Shown: in pieces, positions 35,969 to 47,991 of the stretch
How positions within the stretch are numbered: the first letter of the stretch is position 1
Layout of the letters: every line of letters starts with the position of its first letter
Source: Meloidogyne chitwoodi
Taxonomy: Eukaryota; Nematoda; Chromadorea; Rhabditida; Meloidogynidae
Assembly (NCBI GenBank): GCA_015183035.1
Contig: JACZZP010000005.1
Span: forward strand, 310,001-374,000
Direction: 5' to 3'
Length of the DNA stretch: 64,000 nucleotides
The notes under the pieces: generated by a model
Databases searched by the model: none
Told to the model about the DNA's origin: nothing
Seen by the model: the letters and a program-made list of their open reading frames with translations, nothing else
Position numbers and translations under genes: made by a program

Positions 35969-36172
35969 AGTTCTGATTTTTAAAATTTTTATTTTTGTAT
36001 TTTTAATAATTCTGATTTTTAAAATTTTTATTTTTGTATTTTTAGTAATTCTGATTTTTAAAATTTTTATTTTTGTATTTTTAGTAATTCTGATTTTTAA
36101 AATTCTAATTTTTGTATTTTTAATAATTCTGATTTTTAAAATTCTAATTTTTGTATTTTTAATAATTCTGGT
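35969..36172. repeat. Minisatellite, unit about 37 bp
   Basis: Five to six tandem units of TAATTCTGATTTTTAAAATT followed by TTTATTTTTGTATTTT, upstream of the second 12-Cys gene. The ATTCTGATTTT motif recurs in introns of the next gene (37700-37880, 38500-38660). Confidence 0.85.
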
Positions 36173-36211
36173 TATACTAGTAGAAATAAGCTAACTTTAA
36201 TTTTTAATAGT

Positions 36212-36356
36212 TAGGGTGATCTTTAGGAAATAATTTATTTAGTAAAAGATAGTATTATTATGAACCCTTTTTTATTTGAACAGAAAAGTTAATTTATTCA
36301 AATAAGTTTTTGAGTGTGAACATTTTTATTAAGAGTGGAGTAATATAAAAGCATTT
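36212..36356 (+). promoter_or_regulatory. Duplicated promoter block with TATA box (copy B)
   Basis: Near-identical to the block before copy A. TATAAAAG at 36344-36351 lies 80 bp before the ATG at 36431. Conservation between neutral AT-rich flanks suggests function or a recent duplication. Confidence 0.6.
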
Positions 36357-36430
36357 TTAAATTCTTTTATAAATTATCAGTTTAAATAAAAAATATAATT
36401 TAAATTAATAATTAATTTAATTAAAATAAA

Positions 36431-36691
36431 ATGAATATATTATTTACTTTTACATCAATTTTAATAATTTTTCAATTAATTTTACCAACACATCAAGGGC
36501 CAAAAAGTTGTAAAGATTCTCAAGGAGGTCCTTTGAGTCCTTGTGATACTAACCATAACTGCTGTTATTCTAAGTGCGTAAATACGGACGGAGGAAAAAG
36601 ATGTTGCGTGCCAGATGCTCCTATATGTAGCGCAGGAGAGCTAAAATGTTGCTCTGGTAAATGTTTAAATGGAAAATGCATTTACAATTAA
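36431..36691 (+). CDS. Secreted 12-cysteine knottin-like protein (86 aa), copy B
   Basis: Single exon, 86 aa like copy A. The signal peptide differs by two residues (MNILFTFTSILIIFQLILPT). All twelve cysteines are in the same positions, while inter-cysteine loops have many replacements (for example GGPLSPCDTNHNCC against GIGSPCVTNHNCC). Conserved signal and scaffold with variable loops is the usual pattern of a diversifying secreted family. Function unknown. Confidence 0.75.
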   Translation: MNILFTFTSILIIFQLILPTHQGPKSCKDSQGGPLSPCDTNHNCCYSKCVNTDGGKRCCVPDAPICSAGELKCCSGKCLNGKCIYN

Positions 36692-37021
36692 TAAGAGTGA
36701 TAAATAAAAAATGAACTTTTTGTGTTGTCAATTTATAGGAAATTTTAAAATTAATAAATTTTGAAATTTTATTCTGTCGCTAAATTTGTTTTCCAAATTT
36801 TAAAGTTAATAAATAATTATTAAAAAAATAAGGGTATCTTAAATAAAATTTTTTATAAATTTTTATTATTTTTTAATTATTAAAATAAATTATATATTTA
36901 GCAAAAATAAAATTAAAATAAAATTAAAATAAAATTAAAAGATATAAAAATTAAAAAAAAATTAATTTTATTTAATAAAAATATTTTTATTTTCTTTTTA
37001 TTAATTTGCTTCTTCTTCAAT
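36692..37021. other. Intergenic, AT-rich
   Basis: 330 bp between the 3' ends of two convergent genes. Nothing beyond poly-A/T tracts and probable polyadenylation signals is visible. Confidence 0.4.
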
Positions 37022-39909
37022 TTATCCAATCAATCCATCCCAAAGTCGTCCAAAAAAGCCTCTCGGTGGTGGTGCTGTTACTTCGTAAACAGGGAAGATT
37101 TCCTCGTCCATTTTGCGGCTCAGCACAATTCGAGACTTTAAAATTAAATTTTTAATAAAAAAAAATTCAGTTACCTCCTCCTCAAATTTTCCAAGTTCTT
37201 TAGGCACATTTTTGTTACGGTAACGCATACGATTCAGTTCACGCATAAATTCATCACGTTGAGGCTTTCCACAGATATACTGGAATTTTTTAATTTTATA
37301 TAAGAAAAAAAAATTTTTTAGGTCCCCGCACCAAAACGTCCGTGACCAAATAAAATATTAAAATTAAAGAAAAATAAAAAATTTAAAATTATTTTGCCTT
37401 AGAAGCAGCCCAACGATTTGAACCATCTCGAATGCCAAATTTAGTAATGTGTCCACCACTACCTTCTTTAATTTGTAACAAAAATTTGCCTAATTTGTGT
37501 TGTGAATTAATTGTGCGAGAGTCGAAAAAGACAACAATACATCCCTTATGCCAAGTATATTCCAAAACAAAAACAGTTTTGAGGAACTTAAAGGTTTAAA
37601 AGTTTGTTAAAAATATTAAGAGCGAATTAACCAATTCTTCATTTGTGCGTACATTTCCGTCTGCGTCCAAATAGCCAGGTGGTCCTTTCTATAGTAAATG
37701 TAATTTAAAATTCTGATTTTATTTAAAAATTCTGTTTTTTCAAAATTCTGATTTTATTTAAATATTCAGAATTTTTTCAAAATTCTGATTTTATTAATTC
37801 TGATTTTTTACTTCTGCTTTTATTAAACATTCTGATTTTATCAAAAATTCGGATTTATTTAAAAATTCTGATTTTATTTTATAAACGTTATAATACCTCA
37901 AATTCAGTCATTTCCTTATAAAAAGCAATAGCATTATTATTACAAAAAAGACGAACAACTGGTTTGGATTTTCCCTTTTCTAATTCCTTTGCCTCTTCAA
38001 TTCTGGATATTAATGAACCTGATGTTTTTGAAATATCAAGAATTGAATCAACAAAACCAATAACCAAAACACATTCTGAAGAACTATTTACAATTTTCCA
38101 CTAAAAAAATTAAACAAAATTTATTTTAAAAAATATTTAAATACAATGCCATCAAGACAATAATCAGAATTATTCCAGAGTTGTTCGGTTAGTGATGGTT
38201 TATAAAGATAAGCATTCTTTGACGGAAAACAGAAATTGTTGCTGAAAGATGATTATGATTTATATTTTTATTCTGATTTTATTTATAATTCTGATTCTAT
38301 TTCAGAATTTATTAAAAATATTTTTTACTTTGTATTTCCCTGATCCTTCAAAATGCAGGTAAGGTTAAAAGCAATAAACGGTGTAGAGTGGTTTCGTAAT
38401 TTTGGCATAAAAGGAGCAAGATTGTTTGAGCAATGACGTGCACGGCGTTCGGCAAAATTCTAAAATTAATTATATATGATTAAAAATTCTGATATTTAAT
38501 AAATAAAAATCAAAATTCTGAAAATAAAATAAGAAAAAAATCAGAATCCGGAAATTAAAAATCAGAATTCGAAAATATAAATCAAAATTCTGAAAAAAAA
38601 TCAGAATCCGGAAATTAAAAATCAGAATTCTGAAAATATAAATCAGAATCCGGAAATGATTCATTTTTAATATATTCACCTCTTCTGGTTTAACATGAAC
38701 TCGAATGTGTATAAAGTTAATTTGATTATTTAATTCAACATTTTTGGACTTATTAGATAAATTTGTATTAATATTTAATTTATTTAATTTAGTTTTTGTA
38801 CTATTTTCATCTTCTTCTTCTTCTTCTTCATTTTCATTAGAAATATCGGAAGAGTTTACAGTTAAACCCAAAGATTTAATATCATCTTTCCAAGGGTCAA
38901 TAACATCACTTTCACTCAAATTATTTCTTAAATTTAATTTAAAAAAAGGAAAGTAAATAATTAAAATGTCCCTTTAATTAAATAAAAAATATTTTAAACC
39001 AACTTGAGCACATACTCAGCCATCTTTTTAAATTCATCATGACGAGGTTGGACTTCACCAATGCTTATATTTTCTCCTTCCCTTTAAAAAAAATTATTAA
39101 AGAATTTCTGTCATTTCCTTTTCCCACAATCCAATTCTTTTTAAATATATTTTTTCAACTTTTAAAATATATAGGTATTTATTTTTTCATTAATTTCTTA
39201 GCCGAATACTTATGGATTAAATAGAAATTCAAAGATTTGATAAAATTGATTTTTTTGAATTTAATTTTTAAATTCTAAATATATTTTAATAAATGTTTTA
39301 CATTTTTCCCATAAAGGCAGACATCGCTTTTTGAACAAATTCGGCTTTATTTGACACTTTGGATGATGGCATAACCTGTTCTAGTTTCTTCACTTCATTG
39401 TTTTCATTTTCCATGGATTCTTTTGGCCTTGGAAAATTTTTTAATTTATTTATTTAAATATTTGTCTTTTATCTTCTTTGCATATTCTTATTTTTCTAAA
39501 AACTCTGACTTATTCCACAAAGCTCTGACTTATCCCAAGTCTACTAAAAATCTCCAACTTATCACATCCTTCATTTTAATCTCTCAGTTATTCCATCTCC
39601 AATTATTTTCCAAAAAGGATAAGGGATAACTTGAATATAATTTTTTTACCCTTTATGTTCCTCTTCCTCTACAAAAAAGCTTTTAGTAGTTGAAAAGTCC
39701 ATTGTTGTCTCCTTCACTTCATTAACCTCAAAATTATCATTTAACTCAAAAGAAGATGTTTTATTAATTTTATTTTCATTATTCAATTTTTGCTGGGCAA
39801 ATTGTAAACGTTTGGAATATTCAGTTGAAGCCAAAGCTGGGCCAATGACCCAACAATTGGAATAATTAAAAAATATTAATAATAAAAATATTTGTGAAAT
39901 AATTATCAT
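37022..39909 (-). CDS. Unknown secretory-pathway protein (about 535 aa) with one apparent frameshift
   Basis: Eleven exons: 39909-39650, 39427-39302, 39081-39004, 38926-38680, 38459-38329, 38241-38145, 38100-37897, 37688-37632, 37587-37398, 37279-37175, 37135-37022. A signal peptide (MIIISQIFLLLIFFNYSNCW) precedes an acidic/Asn-rich region, then a folded-looking part with cysteines (RRARHCSNNLAPFMPKLRN, ECVLVIGFVDSILDIS, KGCIVVFFDSR) and a C-terminal PPRGFFGRLWDGLIG. Frames agree except in exon 9, where one surplus base near 37560 separates FLKTVFVLE from YTWHKGCIVVFF: sequence error or inactivated gene. The intron after that exon starts with GC. No known family recognised. Confidence 0.55.
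37705..37880. repeat. Interspersed ATTCTGATTTTATT repeats in an intron
   Basis: About ten degenerate units of 14-20 bp in intron 37689-37896. A related inverted-orientation array (AAATCAGAATTCTGAAAATA) is in intron 38460-38679. Confidence 0.75.
38495..38660. repeat. Tandem repeat in an intron (AATCAGAATTC / AATCAGAATCCGGAAAT)
   Basis: Roughly eight units of about 20 bp alternate between two variants. It extends the reading frame of the upstream exon fortuitously. Confidence 0.75.
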
Positions 39910-41369
39910 TTTTTTAATAAAATAGAAAATACTAAAAAAAAATTATTTCAATTAAAAAAAAATAATTTTAAATTATGTAAGGGATAAAGTTTAGTAGCCG
40001 TTAGCCTTTAAAAGGCTTAGGATGTGGTTAAAAATAAAATAAAAATAAATATTAAAATAATTTTAAAAAAAGTGTTAAATATTATCAACAAATAAAATCA
40101 ATTTATATTTAAATAAATAATATTTTTTTAAATTAATTTTTTTTTATTGCTTTTGAATTTATTTAAATAGAATAAAAGTTGTTGAATCATTTAATTAAAT
40201 ATTAACTAACTAACCTTTTTTTATTTTATTTTATTTTTTGCTTTTTTCAATGTTTTTACACAGAAAAATAATTTTATTTTTTTTAATGAATTATTTTATC
40301 TATTTAAAAAAATTAAAAAAATATATTACCGGAAATGGAAAATAAAAAAATTGAAAAAAAAATAATAAAAATTGTTAAAAAAAATATGTTGAAATTTTGA
40401 ATAATGTAAAAAAATATTAAAAAATAATTTAAAATAATTTTTTAAATTTATTAGTCCAATTAATTACATATTTAAGAGAAAATAATTAATTAAACAAGCA
40501 ATTAATTAAGCTAAAAAAATAATTTTTTTTAAATTTAAGAATTTGATATTTTTTTCAATACCAATCGGTAGAGCACCCTCAACTTTCTATTGTAAAGTAT
40601 TTTTATTTTTTTGCAAAAAGAAAATTAGCAGAGTTATGACCCTTTAAATTTTAAATAATTTAGACTTTAACAGTACAGTCTTCTCTTATTTTAATTTCCT
40701 TTTCCCTTGCGATTGCATGTTTGAGTCTCCCTCTTCTCTTTTCTTTATTTTATAATTAATTAATGTTTTTTTCTTTAAAAAAATTAACAAAAAATTAAAA
40801 ATATTCATATTTAAATAAATTATTATTTTTTAAAAATATATTCGTAAATTAAATTAGTCATTAAATTTTTTAAAATTATTATAGGTATATTAAGTATATT
40901 TAAGCACACACAACTGTTTAAACAATAAATAAATAAAAAAAATATTTTTGTTATACTTATATATTGAAAAATAAGAAAATACAATATAATCTATTTATTA
41001 AACAATTATTTTTATATATTTTTATTTTTAAATCAATTTTATTTATTTTTTTATTGAAATAAAGTGTTAAGGTTGTGATGACTAGAAATCGGTCTAATTC
41101 AAATTTTTTCAAATATTTGATAGAAATTTTTTTTGAATTAGTTAAAATAGACTTCGATTTGATTTATTTTTGGGAAATTTAATAATTTGAATTATTTGAT
41201 TATTTAATTTGAATTTTAGAATTTTCCCGATCTCTAGAGGTGGTTTTTTTTAAATTTTAATTTAAATAAATTCAAATATTGTTTTTAATTAAGATTAAGT
41301 TGATAAATTAATTAAAAAAAATTAAAATAAATATTAATTTTTTTTAAATTATTTATATTCTCCAAAAAA
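39910..41369. other. 1.46-kb intergenic region, no gene recognised
   Basis: Long A/T tracts. An end fragment of the foldback family (CCAATCGGTAGAGC) is near 40562. It lies between divergently transcribed genes, so promoters of both must be inside. No RNA gene or ORF of interest. Confidence 0.45.
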
Positions 41370-43423
41370 ATGTATTTATTTAATTTATTTATTCTTTTAA
41401 ACACATTTTTTTGTTTATTTTGTCAACAACAACAACTATTACAACCACAAAATAATGATAATACAAAAAAGGTTATTTAATTTATTATTTAAAAATAATA
41501 TGTATTATTTTTTTTAATTTTTTAAAAATTATTTTTAAAAATTAATTAAAGTCTATTCAATGGACAACATGTGAAAATGGAGGTTATTTTACTGGAATTA
41601 AATGTAAAGAAACTCGAGATTGTTTAATTAATCAAGCTAATACACAACAACAATCACAAATTTGTTTAAATGGAGAATGTTGTACTACTACAAATATATT
41701 GGGAGGAAATGATAGGGGAAGTGGTGGTAGTGTATATCCTTTAATTGACAAGTAATTTATTAAAATTGTATTTAATGAAAAAAATAAAATAAAATTTATA
41801 ATTTTTGAATAATTTGAGAGAAAAGTCATTTACTTTTAAATAAAAAAACTAAAAAAGACAATAATTCAAAATTAGGGGAATTTGATTAAATAAATATAAG
41901 GCACTTTTATAATTTAATTTTTATTTTTTTTTTTAAAAAAAAGATGTCTAAGAAATGGAGGTCATCGTCTAAAAGACAATATTGGAGAATGTGTAAAACA
42001 TGCAGATTGTAATTTATTAGTTGGTAGAATTGCAGAAGTTTTACAAATTGGGGACAACCAACAAATTTTATGTCAACAAAGGCGTTGTTGTTTAATGCCT
42101 AGAACTTTGCCTATTGGCTTTACTGATTGGGCACAGGTATATAAAATTAAATAAAAATATTATTTTTTTTTAATTTAAAAATAATATAGGCCTGCCCTCA
42201 AAGTGGAGGTCGTTTTATTGGTCTTTTCTGTGAAATGGATCATAAAGATTGTCAAACAAAAGATGACTTAATTAGTCTTATTCCGCAACGGGCAATTTGT
42301 GAATTGAGGAGGTTAATTAAGTTTTCTCTCTCTCAGTTATTCCGTTAAATTTAAATTGTTCTGGTCGGTATAACTAAGAGAGGCTTTTAAATAAAATTGA
42401 GTATTTTTCCCGGGAAATTATTTATTATTTCAAGCTCTCTGTTATCCCAACTCTTTCTTTTATTATATTTAGATATTGTTGTGTACCAAGTGATAAACAT
42501 AATGATCGTCAAAGGCGTCAAAATGGATGTAATATGGGCGATTTACCCACAGGCAGTAGATGTGACCCTTTACGGCCTAAATGCTTTCCAGGAGAATATT
42601 GTGGAACACAGGCAAGTGTAAAATTAAAAAATTAATTAGGGAAGATGTGACATAAGTCAGAGATGTTTAAACTATTAATAAAAATTAATTATCTGTTTAA
42701 GAATATTTGTTGTTTGCGTAAAAGTTCTGACTATATTAGACGTCCCCCATACAGTTCAGATGATTACCCAGATTATCCCATAGGTGGTCAAAGAGCGCCA
42801 GGTAAATATTTATTACACAATTTATAGAAATTATTTTATTTTTTTAGCTTTTTGTTATAATAGACAAGAATCAATAGTAACCTGTGTCACTAGTGAAGGA
42901 TGTAAACAATTAACTCAAGCTTGTATAAATGGATTATGTTGTACTAGAACTGGGGATGAATGGAAAAGTGAGTGAATTTTAAATTTTTTAATAAAATAAA
43001 AAAGTGCCTAGACTGTAGTGTCCAATTTATTGAAATAACTCAATAACTCTCCTTTAAATAAATTATTAAATTTTATTATTTATCGTTATAGATGCTTGTG
43101 GTGGTGCAATGGCAGTTTCAAGCTGTGAAGACCGTTCTTGTCCAGATAGGCTAGTTTGTACTTCTTCAGATTATTGCTGTGAATGTCCTTATGGACAGGG
43201 TGCGGGACGATGCATTCATGTTAATTAATTAATTATAAATATTTTTAAAATTTTTATTTTTTAATTTAAGGGCTGTCCCTTAAACTATTCCTGTGATATT
43301 GGAGATGAATATTGTTGCCCAAATTGTCCTAGAGGTGAACGTCCTTATGGTTCTTGTTTCAACGGAGAATGCGCAACAGGCTATACTTGCTCCGCAGGAA
43401 ATATTTGTTGTAAAAGTGATTAA
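41370..43423 (+). CDS. Secreted multi-cysteine-repeat protein (418 aa)
   Basis: Exons 41370-41471, 41552-41751, 41944-42136, 42190-42311, 42473-42611, 42702-42801, 42848-42967, 43092-43219 and 43271-43423. The signal peptide (MYLFNLFILLNTFFCLFCQ) is followed by about seven modules of 40-65 residues, each ending in a CC pair (GECCTT, RRCCLM, YCCVP, NICCL, GLCCTR, YCCECP, ICCKSD). Modules start with C-x-GG or C-x-MGDLPTG-like strings, similar to nematode EB/lustrin-type cysteine repeats of matrix and cuticle proteins. Each module is roughly one exon. The intron after 42611 has a textbook GC donor (CAG|GCAAGT). Likely extracellular structural or inhibitor-like; exact role unknown. Confidence 0.7.
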
Positions 43424-44101
43424 TTAAACTTTTTTAAGAATAAATTACAAAAGATTTTTTTATTTAGGATTTTTTATTTCCTAATTTAGAAATTTGTTTA
43501 GAATAATTTTTAAAATAAAATAATAACTTACAAATTGTAAAAAATAAACCAATTACAAATTGTAAAAAATAAAATAATAAATTATAACTTGTAAAAAAAT
43601 AAACTTAAATTACAAATTGTAAAAAAATAAACTTAAATTACAAACTTAAATAAAACTACAAAAATTAATTACAGTTTCAAATTAAATAAACTTATTTTAT
43701 AATTTCCATATAAATATTAAAAACTTTAATATTTATGTATTTTTTCATTTTACATTTTCAACAAAAAAAAAGTAACATAGGTGGTACTATTTATTATTCA
43801 ATATGTGCATAATATTTTAAATAATTTATTTATTGATGGTGTAAATTGCTCATTCCTCTAATTATTTGTTTGCTCAACTCTTAGTTGTTAGTATTTAGTG
43901 TAAAAGTATTTTTTTAGCATTTAAATAGAAACAACAGGAAACTATTTTTGCGCAAAAAATGGACATACAAAAAAGAAAGTAAATTAAAAAAAAAGAATTC
44001 TTAAGACAACAAAAATATGAATGACCAAAGGATATCTATTCCTTCCAAGCTCAATAATATCAATTAATTTGTAATTATTTTAATATTTCTATTTAATAAA
44101 A
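43424..44101. repeat. Intergenic with ACAAATTGTAAAAAATAAAC repeats
   Basis: 43525-43665 consists of five or six degenerate units of TTACAAATTGTAAAAAATAA. Related strings recur in introns of the next gene at 45170-45250, 45640-45740, 46030-46060 and 46590-46740. The rest is plain AT-rich sequence. Confidence 0.7.
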
Positions 44102-47100
44102 ATGATTGGTGATTTATATTTTTTATTAATTTTGTTTAATTTATTAATAATTCAAATTAATTCTAATTTATTAAATGAAGTTATTGTTAATAAATCAGAA
44201 TTTGGCATTCCAAATTATTGCAATAATAGTCTACTTTTTAAACAGTCAGGATTAATACGTGCACCGATGGGTCAATTTCTTGGATTTCCATGCAGGTATT
44301 CGCTCCATTTTATTATTTTTTATTATAAATTGATTGGAAATTGAAATTTTTGAAATAGATAAATTGAAAATATTTTTAAAGCAGCGAATTTTACCATTGT
44401 CATTGGCAAAGTGATGGTTATCGAACATTTAGAAAAAATTGTCGAACAGGCTTGGTGTATGATGTTTTTGGTACACAAAACTGTAATTATGATTATAATG
44501 TTAAAGGCTGTTCTACAGGGCCAGGAGATAATTCTGGTCAGATTTTGAAATTTTTTTAATAATTTAAAATTGTTAAAGTTGCTGTAAATTGCACAGTTAA
44601 AGACTTTAAATGCCCTTTATCTGAGGATTGTGTCCCTTTATCAAAGAGATGTGATGGTAATTATGATTGTGTGTTGGAGGAGGATGAACAGAACTGTCGT
44701 AAGTCTCAAAACAAAATTTTAAAAAATTTAAAAAATTAAAAAAAAATTCCAATTTTTATTATTTAAGCAATGTGCAAGTCAATTCATTTCCCTTGTGTTG
44801 TATCAGAACAATGCATTCCTGTCAGTTTAGGGTATTTTTGTGAATAAATATACAAAAGAATATTTTTAAATAAAAATAAGTTAAAAATAAAATTTAAAAT
44901 TATTCTGAAATTAATTTATAAAAATTAATTAATTCAATAGATTGGTCAACGATGTAATGGTATTAAAGAATGTGATGATGGAACTGATGAGTTGGATTGT
45001 GAAAGTTAAATATTTTAAGTATACTAATATTTTGTAAAATGTTTTAATAGATTGCGGTTCTGGAAATTTTTTTTGTAGAAAGTCAGGAAAGTGTATACCA
45101 GCAAAAGAAAGATGCGATGGTTATGCTCAGTGTCCAAATGGTAAAAATTTAGAATAATTGTAATTTAAAATACAAAATTAATAAATACAAAACAATTAAA
45201 AATAAACTATAAGTAAAAATACAAAAATAAACTTAAAAATAAACTTGAATTACTGTCGGTGAAAACCGATATTAATGCCACATTTAAAATAATCTTTAAA
45301 AATGTCCTATTTCAAATACTCTTTAAAAATGTCATATTTAAAATATTCTTAAAATATATAATTGAATCATCTTCTTTTTTAATATAAATCATTTTTTGTA
45401 CTTAAATTCCTTATTTCTAAATGACATAATGCTGAATGTCATTTCTAATATAATCTTTCTATTTAAAACATGATTTTTCTAAATAAGATCCATTCGAAAA
45501 AATAAATATTCTTCCTTGATAAAATATAATAAAAGATAAATATTCTTTCTATTAGTAAATTAAAATAAATTCTTAATTAAATAAAGTCTTAAAAAATAAT
45601 TGGGGGTCAAAGATAATAATTATTATCGACATTACAAATTAAAGAAAGAAATACAAAAAAAAAAATTACAAATATAAAATAAACCTGAATTACAAAATTT
45701 TAATTTGTGTTACGAAAATAAACTTGGATTGTAAAACTTTAATGAAAGAAAATTATTTTTAAAGGAGAGGACGAACAACTTTGTAAAAAGTCACCACGTA
45801 ATGCATTTTCACCAAATATGTTTTTATGTGAAAGTGGTACTCAACAAATATCTCAAAAACAGGTATTTTTTATTTTTATCTTTTTTTCTATCATAAGGTA
45901 TGTGATGGAATTGTTCATTGTACTTATGATGGTTCTGATGAAAAATATTGTCAACGATCTACGGGAAATGAAAGGCCAAGAAATGAAATTGAATTTGAAA
46001 CTAAGTATGTAAATCTTTTTAATTAATTATAAAATTAAAAAATACAAAAATAAACTTAAAGTTTGAATATACAACCAAAAGAGCCTTTAAGTAACGAAAA
46101 TGAGATTGTGAAAGTAGAACAAAATTCAAATGTTGCCTTTGATCAACCTCCTCAATTGTCAGTTGAAGGATTTCAGCCTGAGAAAGACCAAAATGTAAAT
46201 ACAAAAATAATACAAGAACAGAAACAATTAGTAGATCAAACAAATTTGTTTGGAAGTCAAAATCTTCCTCATATAAATTCGGTAAGTCTAAAAAAGAAGG
46301 GAGTTTATATTTTTTATGTTAAAGATAGCCTTTGAATTTGAAAAACCAAAGAGACATGAGAAAATGAAAAATATAGAAAATTTTAATCCTGAAAACTACC
46401 AAACAGACATTTGGAATGAATCACAATTAAATAGTAAAGACTTGCCTTCGAATTCGGAGAGATTTGAGGACAACAAAAACTTAACACAACAAGAGCAAAT
46501 TGAACAAAATAATTTAATATTAGTGCAGGAACAAGAGAAACAAGTAAAAATCGAGATTATAACAAATAAAAATATAGACAAAATACAAAAGAAAAATAAA
46601 CTTGAATTAAAAAATACAAAAATTAAATAAACTTGGAATATAAACTAATTAACTAAATAAAGACGGATAAATTGTAAATTAAAAAATAAACTTGAATTAC
46701 AAAAGTTAAAATTAATACAAAAATATTGAGTAATATATTTTGTAAATTAAGTTGCTTTCCAACAATGAGGAAGTATTAACCACAAACATTGAAAAACCAA
46801 CACCTGCATCTTTACAACAAATAAAACACAATGTTTTGCTTAAAGAAGAAAAAGAACAAAGTGTGAACAATAAAGAAGAAATTGAGAAATTTCATGATAA
46901 AATAAAAAATATTATTAAAAATGATTTATTAAATGAATATAATATAACAAATTGTAAAGAATCAAAAAAACAAAAAGAAACAGAATTGTTTTTAAATATT
47001 ACAAATGAGGAATTAAATGAAATAAACAATTCATCTACTATTAAAAATGAAATTAATAATATAACAACTAAAATAAAACAACTATTTTCTTCAACTACTA

Positions 47101-47762
47101 ATATTCCTTTAACAACAATTGAAAATAATGTAGAACAGGATATAGTTCAAAATATAGCTGAAAAACTTGAAAAAATGAGATTTATTGGAGGTAAACTATT
47201 ATTATTAAATAGGAAACACTTACAAAAATTTAATTGAAAAAAATATTTAAAAAAATAATTTTTAAAAAATCCCCCTTTTTTATTTATTTATTTAAAGCAG
47301 AAAATAACGAAGAAAAAATTAACATAAAAAGTGGTGAAGAAAATAATGAACATAAAATTAATATTAGCCAAAAACAAAATTTAATAGAAGATGATGAAAA
47401 CGAAGATGAAGAACAAAGACAAATACTTAAAAGGTTATATAGTAAATATGGACGGAGGAGAACAAAGTGATTAATTAATTTTTAACTCTTTCTATTGGAA
47501 CTTTTTTAAATGTCCTTTCTATTAGAGAGTGCTTTTCCATATTATAAAGGGGCACAAAATAGAAGAGGGTTTTTTATCCATGTCAGAGTAATTTTAAATT
47601 AATTTTGTTCATTTTTTTCGGGACAGAGATTTATTAAATCACCTAGAAAATCTACTCTTGCTAGTTGAAAATGGTAACATTTCAAGTAATGATTGCAACA
47701 ACAATAAAGAAATTGTTGAAGAAAAAGAAGAACATAAAGGAGAAGAAATAATAAATATATAA
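44102..47762 (+). CDS. Secreted chitin-binding (CBM14) and LDL-receptor class A protein with charged tail (687 aa)
   Basis: Thirteen exons: 44102-44295, 44382-44536, 44579-44698, 44768-44820, 44941-45004, 45051-45140, 45765-45862, 45898-46004, 46062-46281, 46325-46543, 46752-47190, 47298-47466, 47627-47762. Signal peptide; a peritrophin-A-like domain (CSSEFYHCHWQSDGYRTF with later CNYDYNVKGC); then four LDLa modules with calcium cages (CDGNYDCVLEEDEQNC, CNGIKECDDGTDELDC, CDGYAQCPNGEDEQLC, CDGIVHCTYDGSDEKYC). The remaining 370 residues are Glu/Asn/Lys-rich, without domains. CBM14-LDLa order recalls arthropod and nematode cuticle chitin-modifying proteins, but no deacetylase domain follows. Likely binds chitin in cuticle, pharynx or eggshell. 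The tail model is less certain than the domain part. Confidence 0.78.
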
Positions 47763-47857
47763 AAGATTTTTTAAATTAATAAAATTATATTTTGTTTTTT
47801 TAAATTAATTTCTTCTTTAAAAATATTTTCTTTAATAAATAAATACCTAGGTATGTA

Positions 47858-47975
47858 TTTACAATTGTAAAATTTTTACAAGAACAATTGTAAAAACATT
47901 TTAACAAAAACAATGTAAAAAACATTTTTACAAAAACAATTGTAAAAACATTAACAAAAACAATTGTAAAAACAT
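47858..47975. repeat. Minisatellite ACAATTGTAAAAACATTTT
   Basis: Five units of roughly 20-24 bp just downstream of the first DUF1647-like gene's 3' end. Confidence 0.85.
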
Positions 47976-47991
47976 TTATATATATTATTTA

